Source: an uncultured Oscillospiraceae bacterium (GTDB taxonomy: Bacteria > Bacillota > Clostridia > Oscillospirales > Oscillospiraceae). Taken from it: 51,308 nt of DNA. The notes beneath the pieces are model-generated. The model did not search any database, had not been told where the DNA came from, and saw only the letters and a program-made list of their open reading frames with translations. This document shows, piece by piece, positions 50,653 to 51,308 of the stretch. Each line of letters starts with the position of its first letter. The stretch's first letter is position 1. The stretch covers positions 1 through 51,308 of the forward strand of contig CANRNF010000010.1 in assembly GCA_947631865.1 (NCBI GenBank), given 5' to 3'. Made by a program: the position numbers and the translations under genes.

Positions 50653-51308
50653 TTACTTCACATCCCTTTTGCCAAAAGGCAAAATGCCACATATTACTGT
50701 AATTGCAGCAAAAAGCAATGAATATAAAGGTAATCTAAATGGGTGAAACACGCTGTTGCTCGTAATCTGTAAACATTGTCCCATAGGAATAAAGTCATAA
50801 AAAAATTCTAATACTGGTTGTGAAATCATATCATTGGATAAAACAGAAAACACATCAGATATTGACTCCCCGCTGTAAAAACTAAATACTAACCTGCGAA
50901 TGACACCTGCTGCAATATAGCTTAAAAGAAAAATAATGATGCAAGCTACGGTTGCAGTTGTTTTGTTGTGGATTATCATTGCTAATAGTGTAAAAAATCC
51001 TGCAAAAGCAATGAGCATCATAACTCCACTAAAATAAGATAGTAGAAATAATGAGGGATTTGTCATGTGCCACCCCAGCAATCCTGTTCCAAGAAGAATT
51101 ATAACGATACTTGAAGCAAGCGTAATGATGATATTCGCAAAACATACAGTTATAAAATTTGCTAAGTAAATATTTTTCCTTGTATGTCCTACAATTAGTC
51201 GGTTTCTCATTGTTCCGTCGCTATACTCTGTTCCAATAAAAATACTGCAAAAAATCGGACAAAAAAAACTTATAATTGAAAATGGAGATAGTAAATACCA
51301 GTTTATTT
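50653..51308 (-). CDS. ABC-2 type permease, N terminus beyond the window
   Basis: The frame is open to the right edge, about 218 residues so far. The stretch IGTEYSDGTMRNRLIVGHTRKNIYLANF is the conserved cytosolic loop of ABC-2 permeases found with antimicrobial-peptide or bacteriocin immunity ATPases (the EYxxGTxRN pattern), so the ATG at 51210 is internal and not the start. Four to five further hydrophobic helices follow and the protein ends PFGKRDVK. Very AT-rich compared with the rest of the window. Its ATPase partner should lie to the right. Confidence 0.85.
   Translation of the reverse strand, partial: INWYLLSPFSIISFFCPIFCSIFIGTEYSDGTMRNRLIVGHTRKNIYLANFITVCFANIIITLASSIVIILLGTGLLGWHMTNPSLFLLSYFSGVMMLIAFAGFFTLLAMIIHNKTTATVACIIIFLLSYIAAGVIRRLVFSFYSGESISDVFSVLSNDMISQPVLEFFYDFIPMGQCLQITSNSVFHPFRLPLYSLLFAAITVICGILPFGKRDVK

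Larger units (their letters stand above)
45042..51308. mobile_element. Mobile element 3' of tRNA-Pro, right end outside the window
   Basis: From just after the tRNA the DNA changes: lower GC, different codon use, and genes typical of clostridial conjugative or mobilisable elements (two serine recombinases, TnpW-like protein, sigma-region-4-like protein, XRE regulator, Cys-rich KTR protein). From about 49.3 kb it becomes much more AT-rich, so this may be a mosaic of more than one import. No relaxase or transfer genes are in view. The left boundary is inferred from the last tRNA base and the terminator and is not proven by a duplicated att site. Confidence 0.7.

Noticed and set aside
1-51308. 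CRISPR arrays, rRNA genes, known riboswitches, replication origin
   Set aside because: No regularly spaced repeats, no rRNA segments, no recognisable riboswitch cores (including T-box) and no DnaA-box clusters were seen.

Overview
The window looks like chromosomal DNA of a high-GC, endospore-forming gut Firmicute, most likely Oscillospiraceae (inferred). The evidence is a sigG gene, strong GC bias at third codon positions, FprA-type O2/NO detoxification, clostridial-type glutamate synthase, and MITE-like palindromic repeats of the kind common in this family. From about 45.04 kb, just 3' of a tRNA-Pro, composition shifts and a mobile element begins. By 49.3-51.3 kb the DNA is clearly AT-rich.

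Layout. 1-2.0 kb: the 5' part of a tyrosine recombinase running off the left edge, two dispersed palindromic repeats, and an orphan E2-like acyltransferase with a promoter and a near-perfect operator palindrome. 2.05-6.77 kb (minus): a Gld-type ABC exporter operon (ATPase, permease, GldG-like protein, DUF4340 protein). 6.86-19.75 kb: an L-arabinose locus. AraR and an AraC-type regulator are transcribed leftward. A roughly 10.4-kb operon runs rightward and encodes a sugar-binding protein, a double ATPase, two permeases, an FGGY kinase, AraA, AraD and a split transketolase, so it couples uptake to entry into the pentose phosphate pathway. A 27-bp sequence related to AraR boxes occurs upstream of both units.

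20.0-28.0 kb: a four-domain FprA flavoprotein with built-in flavin reductase and rubredoxin; two paralogous small genes encoding double-glycine leader peptides, each interrupted one base out of frame at a long poly-G run and each carrying the same 21-bp palindrome 3 bp upstream of its -35 box; a third, very short leader-like frame; an M16C zinc peptidase between the two loci; sigG with a TTG start and a sigmaF/G-like promoter; and a small radical SAM protein. This is the most unusual part of the window.

28.0-44.7 kb: peptidase T, an esterase/ATP-grasp pair, a ClC transporter, a BspA-like LRR protein with choline-binding-type repeats, a polar amino-acid ABC transporter operon ending in a lipoprotein gene, and gltBD. 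44.96-51.3 kb: tRNA-Pro(GGG), two overlapping serine-recombinase genes (the smaller lacks the nucleophile serine at its usual place), a TnpW-like protein, a sigma-region-4-like protein, an XRE regulator, a Cys-rich KTR protein, a decayed traX, and an ABC-2 permease running off the right edge.
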